Assembly (NCBI RefSeq): GCF_001949145.1
Contig: NW_019091374.1
Span: 874,811-938,810 of the forward strand
Reading direction: 5' to 3'
Length of the DNA: 64,000 bases
DNA from: Acanthaster planci
Taxonomy: Eukaryota > Echinodermata > Asteroidea > Valvatida > Acanthasteridae
Made by a program: the position numbers and the translations under genes. The notes under the pieces are model-generated. The model worked only from the letters and a program-made list of their open reading frames with translations. It was not told the origin of the DNA and did no database searches. Below, in pieces: positions 24,401-35,819 of this stretch (position 1 is its first letter; the number at the start of each line of letters is the position of its first letter).

Positions 24401-26073
24401 GAGCTGACACACCGCCGGGCGGCAGCACCTCCAATGCGGCCCTCGCCTGCGGGGCCCGGGTGGAAACAATGGTGTCCGGGCCGGCGGGGGACAATGGACC
24501 CAGCCGGGCAATTAATCATGCGAACCTTTAATCACAAGAAATGATTACAAAGTGGTTAACATGGGGCCAGGGTGTGATCACAGCAGCGAATGCTAAAGCT
24601 TAATCATAGATCCTAATAAAATGGTTCGCTGAAGACAGGCTTTTTATCGATTTCAAGAGGCCCCCACCCCATCCATCCAGTATAAGAAATTTAACCAATG
24701 CAACATATTCAACAGGTTAATTTATTCAGTCACTGGAACAAGATGAGAAGAATTCTTATATACATGTGTGGCTAATTGACACGAAGTTACCCAACTTTGA
24801 ATAAATAAATCTTGAACTTATGTATTTTTTCCTACTTATCCACAGGGCTCAGCAAAGCTCGAGAAGGCCGAGATCCTGCAGATGACAGTGGACCATCTGA
24901 AGTACCTGCACGCCAAAGGTAAGCATGGTAAGAAAACCGAATCAATTTATATTCTTTAATTTAAACACACTCCCCTAAGCCCCATTTGACATGAAAAAAA
25001 ATTATTTTCCTAAACTTCAAGATTAAAATTATTTTACACATGAAATACCAGAAGCTTATTCACTGTATAACAATTTTATATCTTATTCAGCAGCAAATCC
25101 ATTAATTAATCCGTCTTAAAAGTTGGCATTTTTTAAGGCGGTTAAAACTCCTTGGGGGTCTTGTAGTCTTAACAAAATGTCAAAAATTTGATATAAATCT
25201 CTGAACTCTTCTAATACATGTTCACGATGTTTTTCAAGTTTCTCCCACGGTGTGAAACCCGTGTGGCCGCAAAAGTCACAGTTTTATTTTAAAACAACTG
25301 ATTGGTTTTTGAACCCTCTCTCAGTTACACGAATGGCCAACTTGCGTAAGTAGGCTTTGGTTGTGATTAAATTTTCACTGTTCTGATATTCTTCAGGTAT
25401 CGATGGCTCCTTTCATCCGTATGGCGATGCGCACGCCTACGCCATGGATTACCGTGTGCTTGGGTTCCGTGAATGTGCCTCCGAGGTAGCACGCTACATG
25501 GTCACCGTGGAGGGAATGGACATCCAGGACCCGCTACGCCTTCGCCTCATGAGTCACCTCCAGTGCTACATGGCCCAGCGGGAGTTCCAGTCCCGTCAGC
25601 ACTACTCGGTCCCTGGCCATCCGCACTCGCAGTTCAGCTCCCACGCCGCTGCCCACGGTCAGACCGGTGTCCTGCCTCACGGCCAGCAGCACGCTGTCAC
25701 GGCCGAGCCCTCCCACGGCACCTCCATCCCCTCCGGGGTCCAGATCACGGACACCTCCACCCCTAGCCGGCAGATGATCCCCATGATCACCAGCTCCAGC
25801 CAGGAGGCGTCGTCGCTGACCTCTTGCCACACTCGGCTGCCCGTGCCGCCCTCTACGGGTGCCTCGGTCCCCATCAACTCCTCGGTGTCTACCCAAATCT
25901 CGCCGCCGGTAGCGCCCATCCAGAGCCTCCACACGCAGTACCCCGGGGTTACGTATAACAGTCTGCCAGTTCTCTCCCCGAATGGCTTCAGTCCGACAAG
26001 CTCCTCCCACATGACCCACAGCACCCTCGTGTCTAAACCCTACCGCCCCTGGGGAGCGGAGATGGCATACTAA
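21406..26073 (+). CDS. HEY: HEY transcription factor (bHLH-Orange, YRPW), five coding exons
   Basis: Joining 21406-21464, 22020-22068, 23511-23594, 24846-24918 and 25397-26073 gives 313 residues with GT-AG introns and matching phases (2,0,0,1). The start is the first in-frame ATG and opens [12 protein letters not shown], like the MKR...SD.DE start of vertebrate HEY. The bHLH spans about residues 31-86; the basic region reads [16 protein letters not shown] with the HEY-type glycine (G36) where HES proteins have proline. The Orange domain covers about 99-151 ([13 protein letters not shown]). The rest is a Ser/Thr/Pro/His-rich tail ending with YRPW at 304-307. Known for the family: nuclear repressors induced directly by Notch, dimerising with HES/HEY and binding E-box-like sites. 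The YRPW end separates HEY from HES, which end in WRPW. The tail after YRPW is atypical. Identity is near certain; which vertebrate paralogue it matches cannot be told, and a single pro-orthologue is likely. Confidence 0.96.
22020..22068 (+). CDS. HEY: HEY coding exon 2 (basic region start)
   Basis: A 49-base exon coding residues 20-36, ending ARKKRRG. The acceptor TTTAG precedes it and the donor GTGAGT follows. The intron falls after the HEY-specific glycine of the basic region in phase 0. Confidence 0.93.
22653..22815. mobile_element. Fold-back element in HEY intron 2
   Basis: CCTTCCTAAGGTCAGGTATT (from 22685) pairs with AATGCCTGACCTCAGGAAGG (to 22786); further out TATGGCAGACCTG pairs with CAGGTCTGCTATG. 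Arms of about 53 bases are imperfect inverted repeats around a loop of about 55 bases. Confidence 0.6.
23061..23245. mobile_element. CAGTGGC-ended MITE-like element in HEY intron 2
   Basis: Starts CAGTGGCATATTCAGCGGGG and ends ACCACCACTG, with G-rich and C-rich subterminal runs. The CAGTGGC...GCCACTG style end is common in non-autonomous DNA transposons. No target duplication found. Confidence 0.4.
23511..23594 (+). CDS. HEY: HEY coding exon 3 (basic region and helix 1)
   Basis: An 84-base exon coding residues 37-64: [14 protein letters not shown] followed by [14 protein letters not shown]. It is in phase 0 at both ends, with donor GTAATT. This is the most conserved block of the gene and fixes the family. 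Confidence 0.96.
24330..24545. promoter_or_regulatory. GC-rich island in HEY intron 3, candidate enhancer
   Basis: Intron 3 is AT-rich except for this island. It holds two Sox-type ACAATGG sites (24466 and 24491, 25 bases apart) and homeodomain-type ATTAATCATG at 24511. Short open frames here on both strands look like by-products of GC content. Confidence 0.35.
24846..24918 (+). CDS. HEY: HEY coding exon 4 (loop and helix 2)
   Basis: A 73-base exon coding residues 65-88, [20 protein letters not shown] and LHAK. The donor at 24919 is GTAAGC; a second donor GTAAGA lies exactly 9 bases further (24928). Using it would add three residues (GKH in the joined frame) between bHLH and Orange. Confidence 0.93.
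25397..26073 (+). CDS. HEY: HEY coding exon 5 (Orange domain, tail, YRPW)
   Basis: The last coding exon follows acceptor CTTCAG and completes the glycine codon split at the junction. It codes a linker, the Orange domain ([20 protein letters not shown] onward), a low-complexity Ser/Thr/Pro/His tail and the end [12 protein letters not shown], then TAA at 26071. Confidence 0.95.
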
Positions 26074-26107
26074 ATTTCAACCTCATGAACTCCGAACTCC
26101 GTCGGAA

Positions 26108-26114
26108 GTCTTCC
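26108..26114 (+). promoter_or_regulatory. GY box (candidate miR-7 site) in HEY 3' UTR
   Basis: GTCTTCC lies 35 bases after the stop codon and is a perfect 7-mer match to nucleotides 2-8 of the conserved animal microRNA miR-7. GY boxes control Notch-target E(spl) genes in flies; use here is inferred. Confidence 0.4.
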
Positions 26115-26901
26115 TAAAGTTGTGACCTTTACAAGGCGAGTCTCTCATGTTAACATCTATCGCACGAATGAGAATCATCTCCAGGTCAAAGGTCACCTTT
26201 TGGAGTGCCTGTAACATTTTTGAATTTGAGTCTTTTTAATTTGATTGTCTGTGCTCTTTTTGTATTTTCCTCACACTACCATCACTCTGTATTTATACAA
26301 TAGGCCCAGCAGAGTTTATAAGCCTTGCAGTTCACTTCGTTTGCAGTTAAATCTCCGAAGTGAAAACAGCCCAATTGTTTTTGTCATTGTATGCCTCTTT
26401 TTTCATCGCATGTTTATAAAACGCGGTGCTTTCAAAAGAGAAAGCCAAAGATTGTCAACATTTACAAAAAGTTTGAAAACAGTTCCTGTTGTTTTGCATA
26501 GATATGTTGCTACGACGTTTAGGGTTTATAGAAGGTAGAAAATGCGTGAATTAGACTTAAAATAGAGTCATTTTCGAGTGCTACCTTCGAATTGTGCCTC
26601 CAATAATGCAATGCAATTTGCTTTGATTTTTATTAACTGCATTTCGTACCAATAGGAATGCTAAATTATTCGTTAATTCGTTATTTAGTGATATCCCTGA
26701 TTAATTTATTAAATTATTACATTCCATTTCGACGACCCATTGCTTCATTAATATTTTATCCTGACGGAACGTCATCTATTTATCTCTTTCACACTAAGGA
26801 AATGTGTGGCTATTCATTGTCAGTACTGTTGCCATGGCAACGTGGAGGTATTCAGTTGGATGTTTATTATAAATTTCTGTTTGTAATGTTTTGTACCATT
26901 C

Positions 26902-26922
26902 TGTAAATACATTATTTATTTA
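26902..26922 (+). promoter_or_regulatory. Pumilio element and AU-rich nonamer in HEY 3' UTR
   Basis: TGTAAATA at 26902-26909 fits the PUF/Pumilio consensus UGUANAUA. Three bases later TTATTTATT (26912-26920) matches the AU-rich instability nonamer. Both are known mRNA decay or translation-control signals. Confidence 0.4.
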
Positions 26923-27266
26923 ACTCTTTTGATATGATACGAGAAAGGACCTCTTGAGATAAAAGTAACAGACTTGAAAAGATACACCTCAACTCAAACT
27001 GTCGGTAATCAAAGTGAGTATATTTATAGTGACCATGTCGAGACGGGTAGAAGATGTCCCACTGACAGTTTACCGCTGGTATAAAGTTCTATTTGGCGTT
27101 AATGCAGCGAAGGGGTTATAGAAAATGTCCTAAAACACACAAATAAGAAGTACAACCTTCGCAGGTTTAAAACTGCCCGATATAAATATTTGAGCGTTGC
27201 GTGCGATATTGTTGCAGTTTTAGACAGTATAAAAATAATTTTGTTTGTTTGTATGTGTTTTTGTTT

Positions 27267-27272
27267 AATAAA
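27267..27272 (+). terminator. Polyadenylation signal AATAAA (HEY, proximal of pair)
   Basis: Canonical AATAAA about 1.2 kb after the HEY stop, followed by a T-rich stretch. Confidence 0.5.
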
Positions 27273-27318
27273 ATGATTTTTTATATCGAAAACGCTGAAA
27301 TGCAAGATTAAAATTTGA

Positions 27319-27324
27319 AATAAA
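27319..27324 (+). terminator. Polyadenylation signal AATAAA (HEY, distal of pair)
   Basis: Canonical AATAAA followed by the GT-rich stretch GTGCGTGTTTTAT at about 27339, a plausible downstream element, so this is the likelier end of the HEY transcript. Confidence 0.55.
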
Positions 27325-27475
27325 ATGAATGCTACCATGTGCGTGTTTTATGGGAATTCCTCCCCGATGATATTTTCGACTGAGACTACCTGCCCACTGC
27401 CAAATTTGTTCCCGCCATGAATGACGATTTAATCTGGCTTTTAATTTTTGGGGGGTTGCTTTTGTTGAGAAAACA

Positions 27476-27499
27476 AGAGAGAGAGAGAGAGAGAGAGAG
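27476..27499 (+). repeat. (AG)n microsatellite
   Basis: Uninterrupted AG repeat of 24 bases, 150 bases after the HEY 3' end. Confidence 0.95.
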
Positions 27500-27702
27500 T
27501 TACAAGCTGGTTTTGACCTTTGGAACTACTTTTTTTGCCAAACATTTCCTTCATTTGAAACACAATTCTAACCTGTAACAATCCCTATTTCTCCAGAACC
27601 TTTTGCAGAAATTAGGACTTCCTTTCGGTGTTCTGGGCGTACATTACCGGTGCTAGAGTAATCATGAGCTGCAGAGAACTAGCAGCTCTCTGGTCTGTCT
27701 CG

Positions 27703-27710
27703 CGTGGGAA
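27703..27710 (+). promoter_or_regulatory. CSL/Su(H)-type site downstream of HEY
   Basis: CGTGGGAA about 380 bases beyond the HEY polyadenylation signals. Confidence 0.4.
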
Positions 27711-28889
27711 TTTCATTCAACAAACTTGCTCTATTGAAAAGTTATGCATATACATCTAGATCCAAACTGGTGACAAATTTCACAATGCCTCAATAGTTCC
27801 GGCTTGGTGAGATTAGGTTTGCTAAAAAGAATCCTCGACACTTTCTTCCATATTCGGCGCTGAAGGATTTTCAAGATCCCCCAAAACGGAGGGGAAAATT
27901 CGATATTAGATTATATTGCTTCGAAAACGGGTTATGGGGGAGCTACCAATATGGCAAAACTCCAGTCCGGGGCAGATTAAGGATTTTTTGCTGGCGAGGT
28001 TTCGGGAACTTTTTTCGCACAGTGGGGTGGGGGTACTAAATGTAGTTGACGCCGACTGTGATGCATTTATTCCCTTTATGTTGTCCTTAATGGTAGACGC
28101 AAAACAAAACTCCTAGTTGTCAGGTCGTCCAACCTTCACACGTAGGCCCCTGACAAAATGAGCGGATGGTGGGGGGGGGTCAACCTTCCCTCACTGATTT
28201 TTGACAGTCTTGACATTATCGTCGGAGGAATCCACCCACTTTCATTGTGTTTCGTGAATTTGAAATGAATTATGCATCTCTTTCCTATCCTTCATGTCAA
28301 TTTACAACTCCTGCCTCCCAACGCACGCCTCTCAAATAACTTGGGGAGACCTCCACAGACTTCATTAAATCCATCAGAAGGTCGACCGACATGCAAAGCG
28401 ATCATTCGCTCAATGATCAGAGTGATGGTAATTGCTGCTCTTTCTCTAATGGAACGATCCCAGATGCCGCCCAAGGCAATATGACCAGTTTGACCCAGTT
28501 ATATCTTTGAAAAACTGGAATAAAGGAGCCTCTACATTGTGCAGAAATTTCTACCAGCACGCTTAGGCCTACTCTGCCCATTGCTTCCACTCACTCAAAA
28601 ACTACTATCCTATGAATGTCTCCCGCAAAAAATCGAACGAGGAGAATGGACTCATTGGGAACATGGAACACCCACTGCGACAACTGTCAGGCTCAGCTCC
28701 ACATCTTATTTGGGATGATAAATTTAAGAATATTTCTTTTTAAACCGGTTTGGGAGTACAATGGTGTTCCACCCAGGGTGGCATGGATCTTTTGGGGGTG
28801 TAAAAACAGAGGAGTTATTTATTATTTTTTTTCTGCCGGTGTCTGCTCTCGCGACAAGCAACAGCTCCAGCAGGGTGAATGGGGCCTTT

Positions 28890-29230
28890 GCGCGTGGGGG
28901 GAGCGTGGGAACCTCACCGGGCCTTTTGTGCCGGGTCAACCGGGCAGAACGCACCGTCGCGGCATGCCATCACGCCCCGGTGGACCCCGCGCGGCCAGAA
29001 AGGCAGTGTTGTTCCTCTGCGGGGTCACCAGTGTTGCAGGCTGGAACCCCGGCGAGTTTGTCGGGGGGGATAGCTGGGCCGGACTGTGGGAAACCACCTG
29101 CCAGGGATGTCCAAGGTTTGGAGGGGGAAGGGAGTGGAGCGAAGCACAGTACACAACCCAGTTCTTTGTGGTTGGTGTAGTTCCCGCTGTCGTTCAACTC
29201 GTCAATCAATTTCCCACGGGAGGGAGGTCA
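28890..29230. promoter_or_regulatory. Candidate Notch-responsive enhancer 3' of HEY
   Basis: Three CSL-type octamers lie in 315 bases: CGTGGGAA at 28904, TGTGGGAA at 29085 and CGTGGGAA on the minus strand at 29211. The middle one is followed two bases on by E-box CACCTG (29095). A RUNX-type TGTGGTT is at 29167. The block is GC-rich and lacks credible coding sequence. Function is inferred from site density and position next to a known Notch-target family. Confidence 0.4.
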
Positions 29231-29700
29231 GACACACAAGACAGAACAAGCTCAAGTGCGTCATATAATGTCAGCAGGCACTCAACTGGTGTCAAGCTGT
29301 AGTCATCATTCTAGCTCTGAGGAATTTAATATATTAAAAATGAAAACATAATTACTTAAAGTATTAAACTAGCCTTGAGTTGTAATAGTTTTTTCCCCCG
29401 CAACGAACCACTTGTTCGATGATGTGCAGGGATATTATGCACTGAACAAAAGATATAATTCCATACCATGTGGAATGCTCAAGGGTCACCGCCATTTTGG
29501 CCGGGGCTGATTATGTCGCATACATGCAATTGTGTTACTTTTGGGCGTACGGTTATGCCAGTTGATTATTGGGTGAAACCATGCACAGATCTACACCAAT
29601 AATCCTCGCGTTTTTTCCGGGGCTGGACGAAGGTCCAGGAGACACTAATTAGCAACGACTTGGTAAACCATTCGAAACGGAATGGGGTCAATCTCCAACT

Positions 29701-29747
29701 TGTTGTTGTTGTGGTGGTGGAGGTGGTGCCGGTGCTGGTGGTGGTGA
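29701..29747 (+). repeat. (TTG)n/(GTG)n-type triplet repeat
   Basis: TGT triplets grade into GTG/GGT triplets; imperfect microsatellite. Confidence 0.8.
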
Positions 29748-30650
29748 GCGGCCATGGGTTGTAGAAACCTCACCTTCGGCTCGCAAAATATTTTGCCTCA
29801 AATACTTAGCCCTATATTCGTGATACAGAATCCATCCAGTGGCTACAATTATCTACTGATTTAGTATGAGTATGTGATAGCGCCACCAAGCTATAGGGCC
29901 TATAGGCCTACGTGACTTTTGCTTTTGTACTGACAGCCGGCCATGTTTCGGAAACCTCTGGAAGTCAAAATCTGTAACTTTAATGGGTCCAGTGGTATGA
30001 TAAATTTCATAAAAAAAGGAGAACCTCGTTGAGTGGCGGTACACGCGAAAGTATTAAAACATATTTACAGTTGAAACTGACACAATATAGTGACGGCAAT
30101 CCAAATAACTGAAGGCGAATGCTTTGCCAACCGTTTATATCACATTCATGCAAGACAAACTTGTCAGATTCTGTACAGTTGCTACTCGCAAAAGCTACTC
30201 GAATTCGACGAAAAATAGCCTCTAAATGGTTGTTAGTTTGCCCGCCCACTCGTGCCCTCCGTGCAAACATGCTCCCACCCACACACTCGGCAATAATTGT
30301 TCAAACTCTCTTATCAATTAGTGCCTGCGTTCTCGAAGTCCGTTGCAGGACCGCAGATGGTGCATTGTTCTCTCTGTGGATAGTGATTCACGTCGGGCTC
30401 TGATGACGACGACACTCAATATAGCTGTTGCCCTTTTGCTGTGAATTTGGTGACCTTTATAAACTCCCATGAACACCCTACCTCTACAACTCATCGCAGT
30501 AGGACCATTTCATCAAAAGTCGCCGATTTTGTCGATTAATTCCATTACAAAGTCACCGTGGAGGAAGCTATAGTCAACACTTCGTGTGTGGCGGCAAATA
30601 GGCGCAGAACCGTCTTGTGCCTCGTCGGTACACACTCTCCCAGGAGTTCA

Positions 30651-30671
30651 GTTTTCAAAGTCTTTGAAAAC
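30651..30671. repeat. 21-bp perfect palindrome
   Basis: GTTTTCAAAG, one central base, then its exact reverse complement CTTTGAAAAC. Confidence 0.7.
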
Positions 30672-33600
30672 CAGTAGAATTTGTCCTTTTGGTTGCAAGG
30701 AGTCGAAAGCACAAGCAATTCAGTCAACCCGCCACTTAAAGGGAAAGAGAAGAGTTATTTATATATTTGGGCCATTTTTTTCCCCTCGAAATTTCCTCTT
30801 AGCCTTCAAGGGCCCCAAACCTGCAACTCACATAACAAAGGCTGTGTTTATAAAACTGGCTTGCCAGAACCACCCCAGACACTATTCAGCATTATGATCA
30901 CACTGACAGGAATATGGAGCCACTGTATCACTGTTTAGAAATTATTGTCCCTTACACCAAAACATACCAGTCTGAGGTTTGCATTACGGGATCTGCAAAC
31001 AGTCGTACAATATACATATTTTTTTTTTGAAATTTACAGAGCGGCTTAACCCAATCCTTAGGGCACAAGCAAAGGGTAACCCCTGAAGACCTGTCTATAA
31101 AACTTTGTGATGCAGCTCGCTGGGGAGGTGAATATGCACTGTCTAACTTATGAAAAGGAATCCATTACGAATGTGGCATTATTTCTGAAATATTAGGCTA
31201 AAGAGGCAACCACCTGGCAAATAAATTTTCGGAACATTTACGGCAATTCATATCCATAATGAACATGAGCCACAAGACGGCGCACATGAATTTTCGAGCA
31301 TGGCCGTCACCAACATGCAAACAATTAATGGAGGAAAAAACAACTTGCCCGTGATGTTTGGATCCGCAAACAATGAAGCAAAGTTAGTCAATTGGAAAAT
31401 GGGTTTTTCGTAGGACAAAGACTTTGTCACATCGATAAGCCTAATGCGTGGGCAGAAGGATACATTCAAATCAGCTCAAGAGATGCAGGTGCGGTTCCTA
31501 CGATTACTGTTACTGTTCCGTATTTGTTATATTTGGGGGAAGGGACCTCCCCTATTAAGAGTCTGTGCTCATCAAGATGACATTACAACGACGAACTCAT
31601 ACACCGTACTCATCTAGCTGCACGACAAGTTCTGCGGTTTTAAAAGAGGATTATTCATTAGGAGACTTTCAAGTATCAACTATCATATCGCCATTGAGAT
31701 CCCTGCCTCGGATGCTTAGCGAGACAGCAACTTCAATCAACCCCTTTCATTAAAAATTGCTTCAGTGAAGTTTATTTAGACACACGTTTATGTGCAACTC
31801 ATTTTTTTCATCATTAGGGGGTTAAATGTAAAGAAAAGAGCACTTAAAAATATTTAAAATTGTCCGTACTTTTCCGGAAAGCTGAAGGAGCTGTTGCTGT
31901 GACGTCATTCGGGGAAGACGATGGTCGGTATGTAGGTTTGTCCCAATAAATTAGACTGCGAACAACAAATCTGCCCATTAAAAACACTCCAAAGAGGGTT
32001 GTTTGTTGGTGTATTGCCATACACTCCAACCAAAAAGGATTACCAAAGATAAAGAAATCTTTATCACCACAGAATGTCACAATTTTCATCATTTTGTCTA
32101 TACAAATCAATGCAACATAGAGGGTTTCTCCTTGGAATGATATCACACTTTTACTCATAAACACAAAAATTTGAATTAGCGTAAAAATCCTTAAGGCTCC
32201 GAAATGCCTTTGAAAAAAAAAGCAAATATTGAAACTGTGGTTAGATAAAGTTTACCTCTAATAGTGACACAATTAACATGGAAACTTGTTAAGTTGACTC
32301 GGAGATTTTCTAGATCATACGTTCAACAATTTGGAATGTCAGACCAGCGAAACTTCTTGCTTTCTTCCTGATTGTAGGAACAGTAGGCGGGGGCCTAGAC
32401 CTGTATCAGCATTGGGGCGGTGAGACGAATCTTGGCATAGTCACACAACTCTAAATTTGAAAAGTTAAGGGAAAGCTGGACACTATTATAGGCGCTAGGT
32501 GGCGCTCTTCATGATAGACTCTTATAGACATCTCCTAGTGCTCACCTTTCAGACAAGTTTACCTTGTTAATTCTAAATCAGATACAAATTAAGAACGGAC
32601 TGGATCTCCCTTTCTTAGTACCATTTAATTCGAATTCATTGGCTTTCTTAATGTTAACTATTAAGCAAGTGAAAATTTGCTTGGGGATAATCCAATGATG
32701 CGTTACTGCATACAGGTCAAAGAGAGGGGCTGCTACCCCCTTCCCCGCCTATTTTATACACCTTGTGGAAACTGGTTGGCCAGATGTAGTATACGCCGAC
32801 TGTGAAACAGATCTTACGTGTCCATATGCAAGAATACTACATTTGAGTTTCAAAGCAGAAACTAGCCCAGAGGAAAAACAATGTATCGTATTGCAGAGGC
32901 CGCTCTTTAAAGCGGCTACATGCCTTATGCAAGACGATCCTCGAATTGACCCATCACTTAAAACGACAAATTGTGGCCTTTCTGGTCTGGCACGTCAGTT
33001 TAGCACCATATGGCATATTACAGGTGTGTTTTTAAAGACAGGAAAAACACGTAAGAAAGATTGATGACTGGTGGTAAAACTTTATATTTATTGTTTGCCG
33101 GAGCAGAACATCAGTTTCACGCATCACGTATTGTTCGGATGCAAACTTAAGCGACAGCGCACAGAGTGACACTGATGTTTTGCACATCCGTGAGAAGCCT
33201 TCGCGTTACGCCGGCTATTTTCTGTCACAACTAACCCCTCAAAACGTACAGGTCACGCACTAGTTCCCCGTGCGTTTGTTGTTACAAAATGCCGGATTGG
33301 TCGAAGTAAAACGTCTGCCCGTTTTTTCATTCACACAAATAAAGGTTGGTCATTTATATTTGTCACACTGTCTAAAAACAAAATTAATAGCATTTCGTCT
33401 CACACATGCAACAGTCGTTATCATGACAGGTGCACCTCACGATCTGTCTATAATCTCGAGCTCTCCCGCACCTGTTCCATCATAAACCTTTATAAGTTTG
33501 ATCATTTATTATTACGGGGGAGCAGTTGGTGATAAACCATCACAATTTCTGTCTCTTGTCTTTGGATAGATGGAGGACGATCCTGAGAGTAAGGTGGACA

Positions 33601-35819
33601 ACCAGGGTTCGTGGGTGTAAAGCTGCACAGGCTGAGGTTTCGTAGGGTTCAAATCAGCGTTGAACTGGTTTGGAGTGCCGATAAATTATAAGTTTAGATT
33701 GGCAATCCACTTGCGCCAAGGACGGTTGGTTGAGAGCTCAATATTAAAAATGATTGCCAAGCTGGTATGACTGCCACCACCATAATGCATTCTTCCAGCA
33801 CTCGACATTACCCATTTTTTAAATTGTAACCACCTGACTCTGCCAGACGACTGGGGCGAACTGATCTGGGCTTAAGCTGTTGATGAAATTCAGATGTTGG
33901 ACAGGCTAATATGGCACTAAGCGAGGAAGCATACGGGGTTTTAAAACGGGTTCACGACACACGTGCAGGCTTTTTCCTCGAAGGAACCCAATTTCTATTA
34001 CCCCAGGAAAAGTCAATGGCAATGGCATTAACTTTCTTTTTTTTAAAAACAAGTTTACGATGCACACCTAAGATTGATTTATTTGCAGTTTTGGAAAATC
34101 ATAACTCACACTTTTGCCAGTAATCTTCAATTATATCCCATCCTTTGTTCATTTCAGCGTTAAAGGGAAAAAGTCTTGTACCAAGCAGTTCATGTTAAAC
34201 AAAAGTGCACCCCCCCAAAAAAGACAGCGAATATCTAAGATAGCGCACGTATCCGAATGATAAAAGGAACAAATAAGGCAGTTTTTGACATTTGGCGCCA
34301 TGTTCGTTTAATTCCTCAAAAAGAGACAACAGACATGCAACAGTTTCGGAAGAAACAATGACATCTGTTAAAAATTCGTCCGTAGACACTACGAACATTT
34401 AACAAAAGAAACGCAGTGCCCTTACAATCAACGTCCATTGTTATTCCATCGTACTTCTTTTGTTAGATGTTCATCGTGAGAGTATAAAGCAAACCTCCTA
34501 CACATTCTGTTTAATAGTCACTAAATTATTCTGCATAATACAGCATCATAGGCAATACAATAACTGTTAAATAAGATTTTACTAAAACGCCAAAATAATA
34601 CTTTCGGTTAAATAACATAAACGTAAAATATCAAAATGCTCGGAGAATTATAATACACTAGAATAATATCAGTTCAAAACCTGGGTACTTGCAGCACACG
34701 TTCAAACGGGTACAGCTTCCAGATAATTCAAAGAGTATGGGTCACAACTCATATGACATTATTCCTTCGAATAATACTCGAGCCAAAAATATTTACTGTA
34801 TGTACTGTTTTATTGTAATAGGCTTTGAAGTGACGACATGCGAAAGCAATGAAATAGGGACATGCAGCTCTTTCTCCAAATGAACTGATTCGCTCGTCAC
34901 CAACCGCCCTTACAGGGCGCTGGAAAGGGCAAGTGCATGACCTATATTTCGATGAGCACGCTTTGGGTAGAGTTCATGTTCACTTCCACACGACGAAGTG
35001 TACGTGAGACTTGCGCACTGAATACACATGCGTGGATCAGGACAGCAAGTTACCCACAATGCTTTGCTCACCCATAGCTGTGACATATTTTCTTCACAAA
35101 ATTTGTGGAGCGCATTTGCCACTCCTTGGGCGACGAGCGAAACAAGATGGCCTTGTTCTTCGTGACGAGATAAATTGTTGATCAGTAGAGGGCGTCGTTT
35201 CCATAAAAAGCCACAAGCTGGCGCTGTTCAGGAAAACATTTTCTGGGAAGTTGGCTTTTTGTGGAAACTTCTGCACTAGTTCTAAACAGTGTCATATACA
35301 ATTGTAAATACGTTTGTTGTTTATACTTGAAAGGATTTTATAGCTTACTGCATGCTTCGACTTTGTCGTTTATACATTGGAAATAACATTCACTATCAAA
35401 CAGGTCTTTGCCGAATCACTTTCCGCATACATTGTAAATTACAATAAGATAGAATCGGATGATTCACGATAGAGAATGGAAAAGTGCTTGGGATTTTTTT
35501 TTACCCCAACGAAAATTCATATAAAAATGATCGTACTGGTAAAATTGTCTTCTTGGATTTTTCCCCAAGCGCAAAAACAAAACATGATGTACAAATTGAA
35601 CATAGATGGGTAATGTTCCTTTGACCTCGTGGATTACAAGGTCGTATCACTCATATCTCAACATGAGTATCCCATACATACACACTCTTCGTTGTCTTCA
35701 TGCATAACTTCAGCAACACATGGGTTACTAGAAGACGCAACGTGACTTCGGCTCTGGTGGTTTGACTGGCCAACAGCAAATAAAATGTAATTTGCCGGGG
35801 GTCATGGGCATCTCACCAA

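Larger units (their letters stand above)
26074..27340 (+). other. HEY: HEY 3' untranslated region
   Basis: About 1.27 kb of AT-rich sequence lies between the stop and two polyadenylation signals. It holds a GY box, a Pumilio element next to an AU-rich nonamer, and other ATTTA-type runs (near 26291 and 27020). The end is inferred from the last AATAAA plus a GT-rich stretch after it; an earlier end is possible. Confidence 0.6.

Noticed and set aside
28616-29302. 228-codon open frame on + downstream of HEY
   Set aside because: Lies in GC-rich DNA with overlapping frames on both strands; sequence has no domain, no splice pattern and overlaps the CSL-site block.
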